The notes under the pieces: model-generated
What the model was told of the DNA's origin: nothing
The model's database searches: none
The model's input: only the letters and a program-made list of their open reading frames with translations
Part shown: piece by piece, positions 51,424 through 60,850 of the stretch
Layout: each line of letters begins with the position of its first letter
Numbering within the stretch: the stretch's first letter is position 1
Position numbers and translations under genes: made by a program
NCBI GenBank assembly: GCA_030145385.1
Contig: JAQYVU010000006.1
Location: 1 to 64,000 of the forward strand
Source: Desulfococcaceae bacterium
GTDB lineage: Bacteria; Desulfobacterota; Desulfobacteria; Desulfobacterales; Desulfosalsimonadaceae
Direction: 5' to 3'
DNA length: 64,000 bases

Positions 51424-52515
51424 ATGAAACAACGATTATACATACCGGCATTTTTTTTCATTACACTGATGCTGCTGACATCCTGTAATGGCTCCCAAGA
51501 CAAACAATCCACAGAAGTAATCAAACCGGTCAAATACCAGGAAATCACTTTCGCCTCCGGAGGGAAAGTACGCAGCTTTTTAGGAACTGCCCGTTCGGAT
51601 AAGGAAATCAGCCTGAGTTTCAGAACCAGCGGCATTCTGACCACACTGAATATCAAAGTCGGACAAACGGTATTTAAGGGAGATCTTCTGGCCCGACTGG
51701 ACAATGCGGAAGCCATTTTGTCTCTTGAACAGGCCATCGCATCCCAGAACAGCGCAGAATCGAATTTAAACACAGCCGCATCCACATTAGAACGAACCCG
51801 CACGCTGTACGAAAAAGGCAGCTCTTCTTTAAGCGACTATGAAAATGCAAAATCCAGTTACGCCAGCGCCAAAGCCAACTACGAATCCGCCTATCGCAGT
51901 GTTGACATCCGCAGAAAACAGGTGAGCTATGGCGAGATCTACGCACCAACCAAAGGTGTTATTGCTTCCCGTGCAGTGGAAATCAACGAAAATGTGAGCG
52001 CAGGACAGGTAGTTACGGTATTGAATGCAGGCAATAACATGGAAGTAAATCTGGGGGTTCCTGAAAATGTGATCAATCTTTTAAGCAAAGGCATGGCCGT
52101 CGAAATAGAATTCACTGCATTAAAGGGAAAACGTTTCAAAGGGTTTCTCAACGAGATTTCCCCTTCGCTGAATGCCAATACCTCCACTTACCCGGTTCGT
52201 GTTCGTATTGCCGATCCAGGGCCGAATATCAAGTCAGGGATGGCTGCCAACGTGTTTTTCTTTTTCGTGAAAAATTCCGCCCGGGAAGAACTGATTGTTC
52301 CCGTACCAGCGGTAGGCGAAGACAGTAAAGGCAATTTCGTTTTCCTGATTCAATCGGAAGACGGCAAATCGGGAACCGTAATAAAACATCATTTCACAAT
52401 CAACGAACTGACTCCCAAAGGATTCACCATAAAGGAAGGGCTGTCAATCGGTGACAAAGTTGCAACCGCCGGCCTGCAAACGCTGCTGGATGGCCAGAAA
52501 GTAAAACTGCAATAG
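51424..52515 (+). CDS. RND efflux periplasmic adaptor lipoprotein
   Basis: The 363-residue membrane-fusion protein has a lipoprotein signal ending LLTSC. The lipoyl/barrel and coiled-coil hairpin follow (TTLNIKVGQTVFKGDLLARLD, ALEQAIASQNSAESNLNTAAST, IYAPTKGVIASRAVEINENV). It would link the TolC-like gene product to the RND pump encoded 12 bases downstream. It belongs to the AcrA/HlyD family. The substrate is unknown. Confidence 0.92.
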   Translation: MKQRLYIPAFFFITLMLLTSCNGSQDKQSTEVIKPVKYQEITFASGGKVRSFLGTARSDKEISLSFRTSGILTTLNIKVGQTVFKGDLLARLDNAEAILSLEQAIASQNSAESNLNTAASTLERTRTLYEKGSSSLSDYENAKSSYASAKANYESAYRSVDIRRKQVSYGEIYAPTKGVIASRAVEINENVSAGQVVTVLNAGNNMEVNLGVPENVINLLSKGMAVEIEFTALKGKRFKGFLNEISPSLNANTSTYPVRVRIADPGPNIKSGMAANVFFFFVKNSAREELIVPVPAVGEDSKGNFVFLIQSEDGKSGTVIKHHFTINELTPKGFTIKEGLSIGDKVATAGLQTLLDGQKVKLQ

Positions 52516-52527
52516 AGTTTTAAAACC

Positions 52528-55500
52528 ATGAACCTGACAAAATTCGCCATAGAGAAAAACCGGATTACCTTCACCCTGCTGGCCGTGATCATCGTTATGG
52601 GACTGAGCCTTTACCGTGCCCTGCCGCGCGACAGCATGCCGCCGTATACTGTCAGAGTTGCCACCATTGTGTCTGAGTTTCCCGGCGCCGGACCTGAAAG
52701 AGTGGAACTGCTGGTCACCGACAAGGTGGAAAAAAAAGCCCAGGAAATCCCTGAAGTAAAAGAGATTAACAGTACCTCACGTACCGGTTTATCTATTGTG
52801 ACGGTTACCTTAAAAGATGAAGTGAACCCGAAAGACCTGCAAAGCATCTGGGATCTTTTGCGCCGGAAAATCGAAAGCATTGCCGGACTGCCCGAAGGCG
52901 TGGTACCGGATTTAAACGATGAAGATATCGGCGTTGTATACGGCATTATGGTCGGCCTGATCTCCGACGGCTACAGCTATGCTGAAATGAAGGATTACGC
53001 AGATGATTTACGCGATGACCTGATCAAGCTTGACGCTGCCGCCAAAGTGGAACTCAGTGGTGTTCAGGATGAACGTATTTTTGTGGAATTTGATAATTCA
53101 CAGCTCAAAGAATATGAACTCACTTCAGCAAAACTGCAGAGTATCATTGCAGCCACCAATATCCTGAACTCCGGTGGGCAGGTGGACCTTGAAGATGAAC
53201 GCATTATTTTAGAACCCACCGGAAACTTCAACTCCGTCAAGGACATCCAAAAAACCCTGATCCCGGTGGGGGATGGCAGCCAGGTCGTTTATTTAAGTGA
53301 TATCACCCGTGTTGAAAAAGGATATGTTGAACCGGCTTCCTCCATTGTCCGGGTAAACGGCAAACCGGCGATTGCACTTTCAATTTCCCTGAAAGAAGGT
53401 GCCAATATTATCAGCTTAGGAGAAAAGGTTGACCAGGTTCTTTCCCGATGGAATAGCAATCTGCCCGTCGGCCTGAAGGCAGAACGCCTGTCGTCCATGG
53501 ACAGTTATGTGGACCATAGCATTAAAAATTTCATTGGCAACCTGATCCAGTCCATCATTATCGTCATGCTGGTCATGCTTATTTTTCTGGGATTCAGAAC
53601 CGGCGTTGTTGTTGCTGTCCTGATCCCGATCGTTACCGTAATGACCCTGATGCTGATGGGCATGATTCACATGGGGCTGAACCAGGTAACCCTTGCAGCA
53701 TTAATCATGGCCCTGGGTATGATGGTGGACAATGCCATTGTGGTGTCCGAATCCATTATGGTAAAAATGGAACAAGGCATCCTGGCCAAACAGGCCGCCG
53801 TTGAATCCTGTGATGAATTGCTGGTTCCGCTCCTGATTTCAACACTGACCACCTCGGCCGCGTTCCTTTCCTTCTTTTTGGCGGAATCAGTTATGGGCGA
53901 TATCATGGGGCCGATATTTGTGGTCATTACCCTGGCCCTGGTTTCCTCATGGATTATATCCATGACCATTATCACCCTGCTTTGTTATCTCTTCCTGAAG
54001 GTGAACCCCAAAGGGGAAAACCCGAAAGGGGGGAAAAAAGTAAAACTGATGGATCGTTTGTTTGATTCCCTGAAGATGGTCTACCAGCGCATCATATTAC
54101 TGGCACTGCGATTTAAGAAAAGCGTCATTGTCGGCATCCTCGGCCTTTTTATTCTGTCTACTTTCGGTTTCAAACTGCTGCCCTTCATCTTCTTTCCCGA
54201 CAGTGACCGGAATATGATTACCATCGATATCAACCTGCCTTTGGGAACAAAGATCGAACGCACCGAAAAAGTGGTTGAAAACATTGAACAGTATATGACA
54301 AACGACCTGCAGGTAAATGAGAATCGCGATAAAGGCATCATTGACTGGTCTTCTTTTATCGGCAAGGGGCCCGAATCCTACGATTTGGGCTATTCTCAGG
54401 ACGAAGCCAATTCCAGCTATGCTCACATGCTGGTGAATACCTCAACCTTTGAGGAAAACCAGCAGATGATTAATCTGCTGGATACCTACTGCTTTGAAAG
54501 CTTTCCCAATGCCGACATCAAAATCGGACCGCTGGGCGCCGGCGGCGGCGGCGTTCCCATTGAAATTTTTGTGTCGGGCGACAGCCCCGACGAACTGGCA
54601 AAAATTTCCGAAAAAATAAAAATTAAATTGAGCAGTTTTTCCGGCACTAAAAATGTAAAAGACGACTGGGGTCCGAAAAGCAAAAAGTTTTTAATCGACA
54701 TTGATCAAAACAAGGCACAACTGGCCGGGATCTCGAATCAGGATATCGCCACATCCATGCGAACCGTTTTAGACGGTTTTAAAACCGGTGAATACCGCGA
54801 AGACGATAAAACCATCCCCATTTTGATGAGAAGCGCCACCAGCAGTGAACAAACCTACCAGTCTCTGGAAACCATGAATGTGTACTCGCAAAGTTCCGGC
54901 AGAAATGTCCCGCTTTCACAGGTAGCCGATATTATACCCCAATGGCAATACGCGAAAATTATGCGAAAGGACCTGATTCGCAGCATCAACATCTCCTCGG
55001 AACTGCGCGAAGGGGGAAATGCGTCGGTTATTATAAAAGAGATGCTGCCCTGGCTGGATAACGAGATGCAAAACTGGCCGGATGGCTATCAATACGAATT
55101 GGGGGGAGACAGCAAAAATACCAAAGAAAATATGGGTGCGGTTATCCAATACCTTCCTTTGTCGGGATTCATCATTGTGCTGCTGCTGATCATCCAGTTT
55201 AACTCGGTCCGCAAAACCGGCATGGTACTCAGTACCATTCCTTTAGGCATAATCGGTGTGGTCATCGGCCTGATCCTTTTCCGCTCCTATTTCGGTTTCA
55301 TGGCATTTTTAGGTGTTATTTCACTGGCCGGAATCGTGATCAACAATGCCATTGTTCTCATTGACAGGATCGAGATAGAACTCAATGATAATAACCGCCC
55401 CCCGCAGGATGCGGTTATTATGGCCTGCCTGCAGCGCTTCCGCCCCATCCTGCTGACAACCTTCACTACAACACTGGGGTTAATCCCCCTCTATCTGGGC

Positions 55501-55656
55501 GGTGGTTTGATGTGGGAGCCCATGGCCATTACCATCATGATCGGCTTACTGTTTGGGACTATTATCACGCTTGTATTTATCCCTTCTATGTACAGCCTGT
55601 TGTACAAAGTGGATTTCAATCAGTATGTGTTCAACAGGGAACTGCTGAAGGAATAG
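52528..55656 (+). CDS. RND efflux pump inner-membrane subunit (AcrB/HAE1-like)
   Basis: The 1042-residue pump has the 12-helix RND layout with two large periplasmic loops. Helix 4 carries the proton-relay pair in LIMALGMMVDNAIVVSES (residues near 400), and GVISLAGIVINNAIVLIDRIE is the matching C-terminal motif. It forms a tripartite pump with the adaptor and the TolC fusion upstream. The sequence is nearer the RND exporters of bacteria with no known drug than to AcrB itself. It ends the operon, although the K+ channel gene follows closely. Confidence 0.94.
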   Translation: MNLTKFAIEKNRITFTLLAVIIVMGLSLYRALPRDSMPPYTVRVATIVSEFPGAGPERVELLVTDKVEKKAQEIPEVKEINSTSRTGLSIVTVTLKDEVNPKDLQSIWDLLRRKIESIAGLPEGVVPDLNDEDIGVVYGIMVGLISDGYSYAEMKDYADDLRDDLIKLDAAAKVELSGVQDERIFVEFDNSQLKEYELTSAKLQSIIAATNILNSGGQVDLEDERIILEPTGNFNSVKDIQKTLIPVGDGSQVVYLSDITRVEKGYVEPASSIVRVNGKPAIALSISLKEGANIISLGEKVDQVLSRWNSNLPVGLKAERLSSMDSYVDHSIKNFIGNLIQSIIIVMLVMLIFLGFRTGVVVAVLIPIVTVMTLMLMGMIHMGLNQVTLAALIMALGMMVDNAIVVSESIMVKMEQGILAKQAAVESCDELLVPLLISTLTTSAAFLSFFLAESVMGDIMGPIFVVITLALVSSWIISMTIITLLCYLFLKVNPKGENPKGGKKVKLMDRLFDSLKMVYQRIILLALRFKKSVIVGILGLFILSTFGFKLLPFIFFPDSDRNMITIDINLPLGTKIERTEKVVENIEQYMTNDLQVNENRDKGIIDWSSFIGKGPESYDLGYSQDEANSSYAHMLVNTSTFEENQQMINLLDTYCFESFPNADIKIGPLGAGGGGVPIEIFVSGDSPDELAKISEKIKIKLSSFSGTKNVKDDWGPKSKKFLIDIDQNKAQLAGISNQDIATSMRTVLDGFKTGEYREDDKTIPILMRSATSSEQTYQSLETMNVYSQSSGRNVPLSQVADIIPQWQYAKIMRKDLIRSINISSELREGGNASVIIKEMLPWLDNEMQNWPDGYQYELGGDSKNTKENMGAVIQYLPLSGFIIVLLLIIQFNSVRKTGMVLSTIPLGIIGVVIGLILFRSYFGFMAFLGVISLAGIVINNAIVLIDRIEIELNDNNRPPQDAVIMACLQRFRPILLTTFTTTLGLIPLYLGGGLMWEPMAITIMIGLLFGTIITLVFIPSMYSLLYKVDFNQYVFNRELLKE

Positions 55657-55669
55657 CTTAGGGTTCACA

Positions 55670-56341
55670 ATGATGGAACAGAAAAAATTAGCCCGAAATA
55701 ATATTATTCTTTTAACGTGCCTGCTGCTTTTTATTCTTTTTTTTCCTGTTTTTTCCGTTCACAGAGTCCTCATAAAAAATATTATATTTTCGGCAATCAT
55801 CTTCTTTGGTGTTCTTTCTCTTGATTTTGAAGCAAAAACACGGCAAATTCTTTCAGTTTCAGGAATCATCACCGTTGTTTTAATCTGGACCGATCATTTT
55901 TTCCCGAATCATATCTTCGGCCTGCTGTTTTTCATTTCCTTTTTTTGTTTTAACCTGTTTATTGCAATCGTAATGATCCGGCATGTCGCTAAAAGCAAAA
56001 ATGTCACATTGCCCATCATTATCAATTCAATTAACGGCTACCTGATCATCGGCGTGCTGGGCTCCGTTCTGCTGGCAACATCCGATTTACTTCAGAAATA
56101 TGTTTACCACTCACATACCGGGGCGATTAATTTTGCGGGCAGCACCGCCGAAGGGTTTCACGATTATCTGTATTTCAGTTTTGTGACCATAACTACGCTG
56201 GGATATGGTGATATCACACCGGTTTCGTCAATTGCCAAATCCGTCACGCTGCTCATTGCCCTTAGCGGCCAGCTTTATCTGACAATTCTTGTTGCCATTC
56301 TGGTGGGAAAATTTCTACGCAGAAAAGACGAATCGGAATAA
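55670..56341 (+). CDS. Potassium-channel family protein
   Basis: The 223-residue membrane protein has about six hydrophobic helices. A pore loop TITTLGYGDITPVS (TxGYGD selectivity filter) lies between the last two. No S4-like charged helix is seen, so it is probably not voltage-gated. It begins 13 bases after the RND pump gene and may be read through from that operon. Confidence 0.85.
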   Translation: MMEQKKLARNNIILLTCLLLFILFFPVFSVHRVLIKNIIFSAIIFFGVLSLDFEAKTRQILSVSGIITVVLIWTDHFFPNHIFGLLFFISFFCFNLFIAIVMIRHVAKSKNVTLPIIINSINGYLIIGVLGSVLLATSDLLQKYVYHSHTGAINFAGSTAEGFHDYLYFSFVTITTLGYGDITPVSSIAKSVTLLIALSGQLYLTILVAILVGKFLRRKDESE

Positions 56342-56501
56342 AACGCTTATCTTACAGTATTGCGACCTCTCATCAATCCCTCACCATGATCCAGGCATTC
56401 CTCTGTTTTCATAATTCAATGATTTTGTATTTTTAGGCAAAGTGAGGCACGGGAGTTTTTTTTGCTCGGACAACACGAAAACCGGACTCAGGCTGTTGAA
56501 T

Positions 56502-57173
56502 TTAAATAACCCGCAGCCCCGAAAGCTTTACCGCGCCCCGCTGGTAACCGTCTGGGAAAAGCACCGCCAGATCATCCATTTCGATGTTGTTGTGCGCACA
56601 GCATTGAAATACCGTCGGAACAAACTTTTCAGCCTGATATTTATCTCTGAGATAATTAATTATTTGCCAGTGTTTGTCCGTAAGTCCTCCCGGTATTTTC
56701 ATTTCCATGGCCTTGTTAATGGCATATTGTTTGTCCCATTCTGAAAAATTAACAAGAAAACCGTTCTGATCAATTTGATAGATTTTTTCTTCAAATTTTA
56801 TTTTATCCTTTTTACGGCCAAACAATTTATGAACCGATTCTCCCAAATGACTTTTAATCATCGGATTCTTATAAGTTATTCCGGAAAGCAGACAAGCCCC
56901 CCTTAAATACCCGCTGGGAAAAAGGTACATTAATTCTTTAGATTTAAATTCAGTGCCCTTACAGGTTTCAAAAACACGCGGACACTTTCCCGTTTGGTGA
57001 AATGATTCCCTGATAAACAGTATTACCGACCAATGGGCTGCTGAGAGTCCGTTAGTGATACCGAGTTTAGGTGCCATGCCAATTGAAAAATCTTCATCCC
57101 ACTCATTCGGGTTAATTAAAAAACCGGATTCATCCAAATTATAGATTCTATTTTTAAACGAAAAAACTTGCAT
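56502..57173 (-). CDS. Tandem DsrC/TusE-like fusion protein
   Basis: The 223-residue protein consists of two DsrC-like domains (about 1-100 and 126-223) joined by a charged linker. Domain 1 shows YNLDESGFLINPNEWDEDF and LFPSGYLRGACLLSG with one conserved Cys (C94, the CysB position). Domain 2 shows FLVNFSEWDKQY and LFPDGYQRGAVKLSG, with Val215 replacing that Cys. Both lack the penultimate CysA of true DsrC. DsrC carries sulfur as a trisulfide during dissimilatory sulfite reduction; this form cannot do so in the same way, and a regulatory role is more likely. Confidence 0.75.
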   Translation of the reverse strand: MQVFSFKNRIYNLDESGFLINPNEWDEDFSIGMAPKLGITNGLSAAHWSVILFIRESFHQTGKCPRVFETCKGTEFKSKELMYLFPSGYLRGACLLSGITYKNPMIKSHLGESVHKLFGRKKDKIKFEEKIYQIDQNGFLVNFSEWDKQYAINKAMEMKIPGGLTDKHWQIINYLRDKYQAEKFVPTVFQCCAHNNIEMDDLAVLFPDGYQRGAVKLSGLRVI

Positions 57174-57214
57174 GCGGTATTCCTTTTTCTTGTTTATGTT
57201 CAGAACTCTTCGGC

Positions 57215-58846
57215 TTAAATTCGTATCACTTCTCCGGCCCGGATTTCCTTTAAGTACTCTCCGTTTTGAACCGCGTGCTGACCGTTGATAAATACATGGA
57301 CAATCCCTTTGGGTCGGCCGGCAGGCAGGTGGCCGTTTGCCGGGGTTTCATCAATTGTTTCCGGGTCAAAAATCACCACATCCGCTTTTTTCCCGGCGGC
57401 CAGCACCCCCCGGTCTTTAATGTCGAACCGTTCGGCGGAATCGGCGGTCATTCGGCAAATGGCATTTTCAATGGAAAACAATTTGCGCTTTCGGACATAT
57501 TGCCCGAGTATCCTGGGAAACGTTCCCAAAGCGGCCGGGTTGGGGGACCCCCCGTACCGGGTCAATGCATCTGTTTCAATAAGGCACAGGTCATTTTTCA
57601 AAACATCATCCAGCACTTTTTCTTTCCCCGGTTCCCCGCTGTAGGAATGAAAAAGAACCACCGTCTGCCCCTGGCTCTCCTCACTGAGTTTCAGCACCGT
57701 GTCAAAGCAGGAAATGCCCCATTGCCGGGCAATATCTGTCACCCGGTAGCCGTTTAAATCCTGCCATTTATCAAGGCCGGCATCCATTACCTGGAAATCC
57801 CTGAATGAAAATCCGACCAGCTTAAATCCCAGCGCCAGCTCCGCTTTGAGGATTTTTCGGGCCCATCGGCTCTGGTAAGCCTGCGGGAGCCTGCTCAGAA
57901 ACCAGTACGGAAAAACCGCATTGATGGTGGTATTGCCGAATGTGTATGGAAACGCGTCAAACTTGATATCCAAACCGTTCGTCCGTTCATCTTCAATGAT
58001 CCGAAGACATGTTTCAGCCGTGGGCCAGGAGTTTCGCCCCACAAAAATAAGATGCGACACCTGGAGCCGGACACCGGTTTTGCGGGCAATAGCGATCATT
58101 TCTTTTAAGGCACGGACATTATGCGATTTTACATAAAAGGGCGGATAGGTGGGGGACATTCGACTCAGCGCCTTGAGATGAACCGTCACCGGTTTGTCCG
58201 CAGATGCGGCAACCCGGCAAAACGTTTCCAGTTCCGCAAGCGACGAATACATACCCGGCTCATATCCCAGGCCAAAACTTAAGCCGCATGCCCCTTCTTC
58301 AAATGACTGCTCAAGGGCTTTTGAACAACCATTGATTTCGTCCTTTGAAAGGGCCTGCTGATGCAGTTCCGCCATCCCCAGGCGCAGGGATGCGTGACCC
58401 ACCTGATGCGCTGTATTGATAATGGGCCTGGCTTTTTCGATGCGGTCCAGATATTCTTCAAAGCAATTCCAGCCATAATCCAGCGGCCGGTCGTTCATGA
58501 GCTTAAAATGAGACGAACCTAATAATTGCCGCATATTTCCAGAAATAGGGGCTGGTGAGAACCCGCAGTTCCCCCCGATAATGGTGGTAACGCCCTGCTC
58601 CGGAAGGCATTTTGTGGCCAGATCATGATCTTCATTCGGCAATACCCAGTCAGAATGAGAGTGCATATCAATAAATCCGGGTGCTATTACTTTTCCCGCC
58701 GCATCAATCACCGTATCGGCTTCAGGGAGATTACCATTTTCCATCACGGATCTTATCCGGTCTTCGTGGATTAACACATGACCTGTAAATGCTTTTTTAC
58801 CGGTTCCGTCAACTATACTGCCGTTTTTTAACAGCAACGTTTTCAT
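57215..58846 (-). CDS. N-acyl-D-amino-acid deacylase-like amidohydrolase
   Basis: The 543-residue zinc amidohydrolase shows the metal-binding HxH in FIDMHSHSDW, a later HLKALSRMSPTY and VSHLIFVGRNSWP with His ligands, ETDALTRYGG, and the C-terminal beta-strand segment ADVVIFDPETIDE of D-aminoacylases. It would hydrolyse N-acyl-D-amino acids or related compounds. The MaoC hydratase gene lies 14 bases upstream, so they probably share a transcript. Confidence 0.87.
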   Translation of the reverse strand: MKTLLLKNGSIVDGTGKKAFTGHVLIHEDRIRSVMENGNLPEADTVIDAAGKVIAPGFIDMHSHSDWVLPNEDHDLATKCLPEQGVTTIIGGNCGFSPAPISGNMRQLLGSSHFKLMNDRPLDYGWNCFEEYLDRIEKARPIINTAHQVGHASLRLGMAELHQQALSKDEINGCSKALEQSFEEGACGLSFGLGYEPGMYSSLAELETFCRVAASADKPVTVHLKALSRMSPTYPPFYVKSHNVRALKEMIAIARKTGVRLQVSHLIFVGRNSWPTAETCLRIIEDERTNGLDIKFDAFPYTFGNTTINAVFPYWFLSRLPQAYQSRWARKILKAELALGFKLVGFSFRDFQVMDAGLDKWQDLNGYRVTDIARQWGISCFDTVLKLSEESQGQTVVLFHSYSGEPGKEKVLDDVLKNDLCLIETDALTRYGGSPNPAALGTFPRILGQYVRKRKLFSIENAICRMTADSAERFDIKDRGVLAAGKKADVVIFDPETIDETPANGHLPAGRPKGIVHVFINGQHAVQNGEYLKEIRAGEVIRI

Positions 58847-58860
58847 TATCCGTCTCCGCT

Positions 58861-59325
58861 TTATCGTTTATTTGTCGGATCACCTTTTTCCATCATATCA
58901 TGCATCACCTTTTTTTCACTCTCCCCGGGCAGGATCCCTTTTAATACAGCTTCGCTAACGATGGAGCCATCCTGTTTTTTCATACTTGCTTCAGCAACCG
59001 CGAAGCCTTTGGGACCGATCTCTTTTATAATCAATTCACAACGGATCGCATCACCAGCATAAACCGGCTTTAAAAATTTAAAATGCATCTCAGTCGCCAG
59101 CCATCCCACCTGACCGCCGATTTCCGTCACCAGACTGCCCACCAGCAGCCCGTGACATATCTTTGCTTCAAATTTTTTTATCCGGGCAAACCGTTTATCA
59201 AAATGCACCGGATTGTAATCTTTGGTTAATGCAGCAAAAACGGAAATATCATCTTTGCTAAACGTCCGGCTCACAACAAACCGGTCTCCAATTTTAATCC
59301 CGTCAACAGCTTTTTTCCGCATCAT
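58861..59325 (-). CDS. MaoC-like (R)-hydratase
   Basis: The 154-residue hot-dog-fold protein belongs to the MaoC/PhaJ group, which hydrates 2-enoyl-CoA to (R)-3-hydroxyacyl-CoA. The hydratase-2 motif is DYNPVHFDKRFA with the catalytic Asp and His, followed by CHGLLVGSL. It precedes the amidohydrolase gene on the same strand. Acyl-CoA metabolism is a recurrent theme of this window. Confidence 0.88.
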   Translation of the reverse strand: MMRKKAVDGIKIGDRFVVSRTFSKDDISVFAALTKDYNPVHFDKRFARIKKFEAKICHGLLVGSLVTEIGGQVGWLATEMHFKFLKPVYAGDAIRCELIIKEIGPKGFAVAEASMKKQDGSIVSEAVLKGILPGESEKKVMHDMMEKGDPTNKR

Positions 59326-59351
59326 CGACCTTTTATAAACCTACATCAGAC

Positions 59352-59909
59352 TTATTGTTTAAATACCTCAATTTTTATTGGGAAATCTTCCAGGTTGCCC
59401 ACATAAAATTTAATATATCCATTTTGAGGCTTGAATTCACAGCTTCCACCATATGGAGAGATTACCTCCTCCCCGCTGTATCGATCTTTTATGCCCGCAC
59501 CTGAATTTTTACAAAGCTTCACGGTTTCTTCCGTAATGTCTGTCTTAAAACCGATTTTGGCCGGCACAAATGCAACAAACGAGATCTCCTTTTTGGTATG
59601 CGGCAAAAGCGTAAACGTATCAATGACTTCCTTTTTTTCATCAGGCGGTTGGGGAAGCTGGTGTTTTCCGTTGTGTAAGCGATCCAAATGGTCCGGCCTG
59701 GTCGGCGGCGGTGATTTTTCCAATTTAACTGAATCCGGACCACCTCCGTTTTCAGCCTTTTCAATAGCATCATCCACGCCATCCGGCGGGGCATCCCCAA
59801 AATGTACAACCCCCTTTTCGTCCTCCCATTGATAAAACGCCGGGCTTTGATCAAAAAACAGAAAACAGACGGCAATGGCCAGCAAAGCAATAATCAAATG
59901 ATTTTTCAT
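59352..59909 (-). CDS. Secreted DUF4124-domain protein
   Basis: The 185-residue protein has a signal peptide (to about residue 24) and then the DUF4124 motif FYQWEDEKGVVHFGDAPPDG. A Pro-rich linker and a beta-rich C-terminal part of unknown type follow (FVPAKIGFKTDI, CEFKPQNGYIKFYVGN). DUF4124 proteins are periplasmic; their role is not established. It lies 26 bases upstream of the MaoC gene. Confidence 0.75.
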   Translation of the reverse strand: MKNHLIIALLAIAVCFLFFDQSPAFYQWEDEKGVVHFGDAPPDGVDDAIEKAENGGGPDSVKLEKSPPPTRPDHLDRLHNGKHQLPQPPDEKKEVIDTFTLLPHTKKEISFVAFVPAKIGFKTDITEETVKLCKNSGAGIKDRYSGEEVISPYGGSCEFKPQNGYIKFYVGNLEDFPIKIEVFKQ

Positions 59910-60354
59910 TACAAACTTCTCCTGCCTGAAAGAAACCTATAAACGATGTATTGGTTCAAAGTGCTGTATTTTTATATTATCATTTTCCCAATTTTTTCTA
60001 AAAAATAAAAACCGGTTTTCAAGAATTTTTATTTATAATTTATACTTTTATTACCAACTTCCATTAGAAAATTTAAATTATTATTTATACTATCAAAATA
60101 GTAGCAGAAAATATATTATTAAGAACACCCCGCAACGATTCAGATTCATAAAAAAAATATAATATATTGATATTTAATTAAAATCAATTAAAACAATCTC
60201 TTCATTTATTTAAAAAAACACCGGGCTTTACCCCGCCAGTCCCCCTTAATTCATCCCATATAAAAGCTGTCACAAAAGGTTTTATTAAAAAATAGTTTTT
60301 TATTCTCATCAAAACCTTGACATTAGGAAAAATTTATCTATTATTTTTTAAATT
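59910..60354. other. AT-rich intergenic region, no gene seen
   Basis: Strongly AT-rich with no open frame of note. It probably carries the cold-shock gene promoter near the right end. A possible minus-35/minus-10 pair could not be chosen with confidence. Confidence 0.35.
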
Positions 60355-60360
60355 AGATAG

Positions 60361-60469
60361 AGGTCTTTTATATTTTAAGGCCGGTTTCTTTACGAAGGTG
60401 TTACCATTGCCAAAGTGGTGCCCGAAGGTAAAGGAGTAAAGAGTAATTTTTAACAAGGAGGACGTCACT
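60361..60469 (+). promoter_or_regulatory. Structured 5' leader of the second cold-shock gene
   Basis: In order it contains a hairpin GGTCTT/AAGGCC (60362 onward), ACCATT (60403-60408), AAAGTGG (60412-60418), CCCGAAGGT (60421-60429), TAAAGAG (60437-60443) and AAGGAGG. The same blocks are found before the cold-shock gene at 19424. The first hairpin has a different sequence in the two leaders, but both can fold. Confidence 0.6.
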
Positions 60470-60670
60470 ATGGCTAATGGAACTGTAAAATGGTTTAATG
60501 AAAAAAAAGGCTACGGTTTCATTGAACAGGAAGAGGGACCGGATGTATTTGTCCACCATTCGGGAATCAACGCAAGTGGGTTTAAAACTCTCAATGAAGG
60601 GGATCGCGTCACATTTGACATTGAGCAGGGTGCAAAAGGACCTTCGGCAGTGAATGTTACAGTTGTTTAA
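60470..60670 (+). CDS. cspA: Cold-shock protein, CspA family
   Basis: The 66-residue protein has RNP1 KGYGFIEQ and RNP2 VFVHHSGI and is closely similar to the protein at 19424. It acts as an RNA chaperone. AAGGAGG precedes the ATG. A strong terminator follows. The shared leader implies that the two genes arose by duplication including the leader or are under the same RNA-level control. Confidence 0.95.
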   Translation: MANGTVKWFNEKKGYGFIEQEEGPDVFVHHSGINASGFKTLNEGDRVTFDIEQGAKGPSAVNVTVV

Positions 60671-60688
60671 ATTCCGGTTTGTTAATTT

Positions 60689-60729
60689 AAAAAGGGCATC
60701 CTCGTTGATTCAGCGGGGATGCCCTTTTT
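60689..60729 (+). terminator. Rho-independent terminator after the second cold-shock gene
   Basis: AAAAAGGGCATCC (60689-60701) pairs with GGATGCCCTTTTT (60717-60729) with a 15-base loop. The right arm ends in a T run, and because of the A run on the left it can work in both directions. Confidence 0.9.
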
Positions 60730-60850
60730 ATAGTCACCTACATTGAGCGTTTAAAAATTTTAAGCGTTTTTTATTTCTTTGTCGATCATATCATTGCACC
60801 AGACGCTGAAAATAGGCACAAATTGACTGTTTTAATGCCTCATAAACGGT

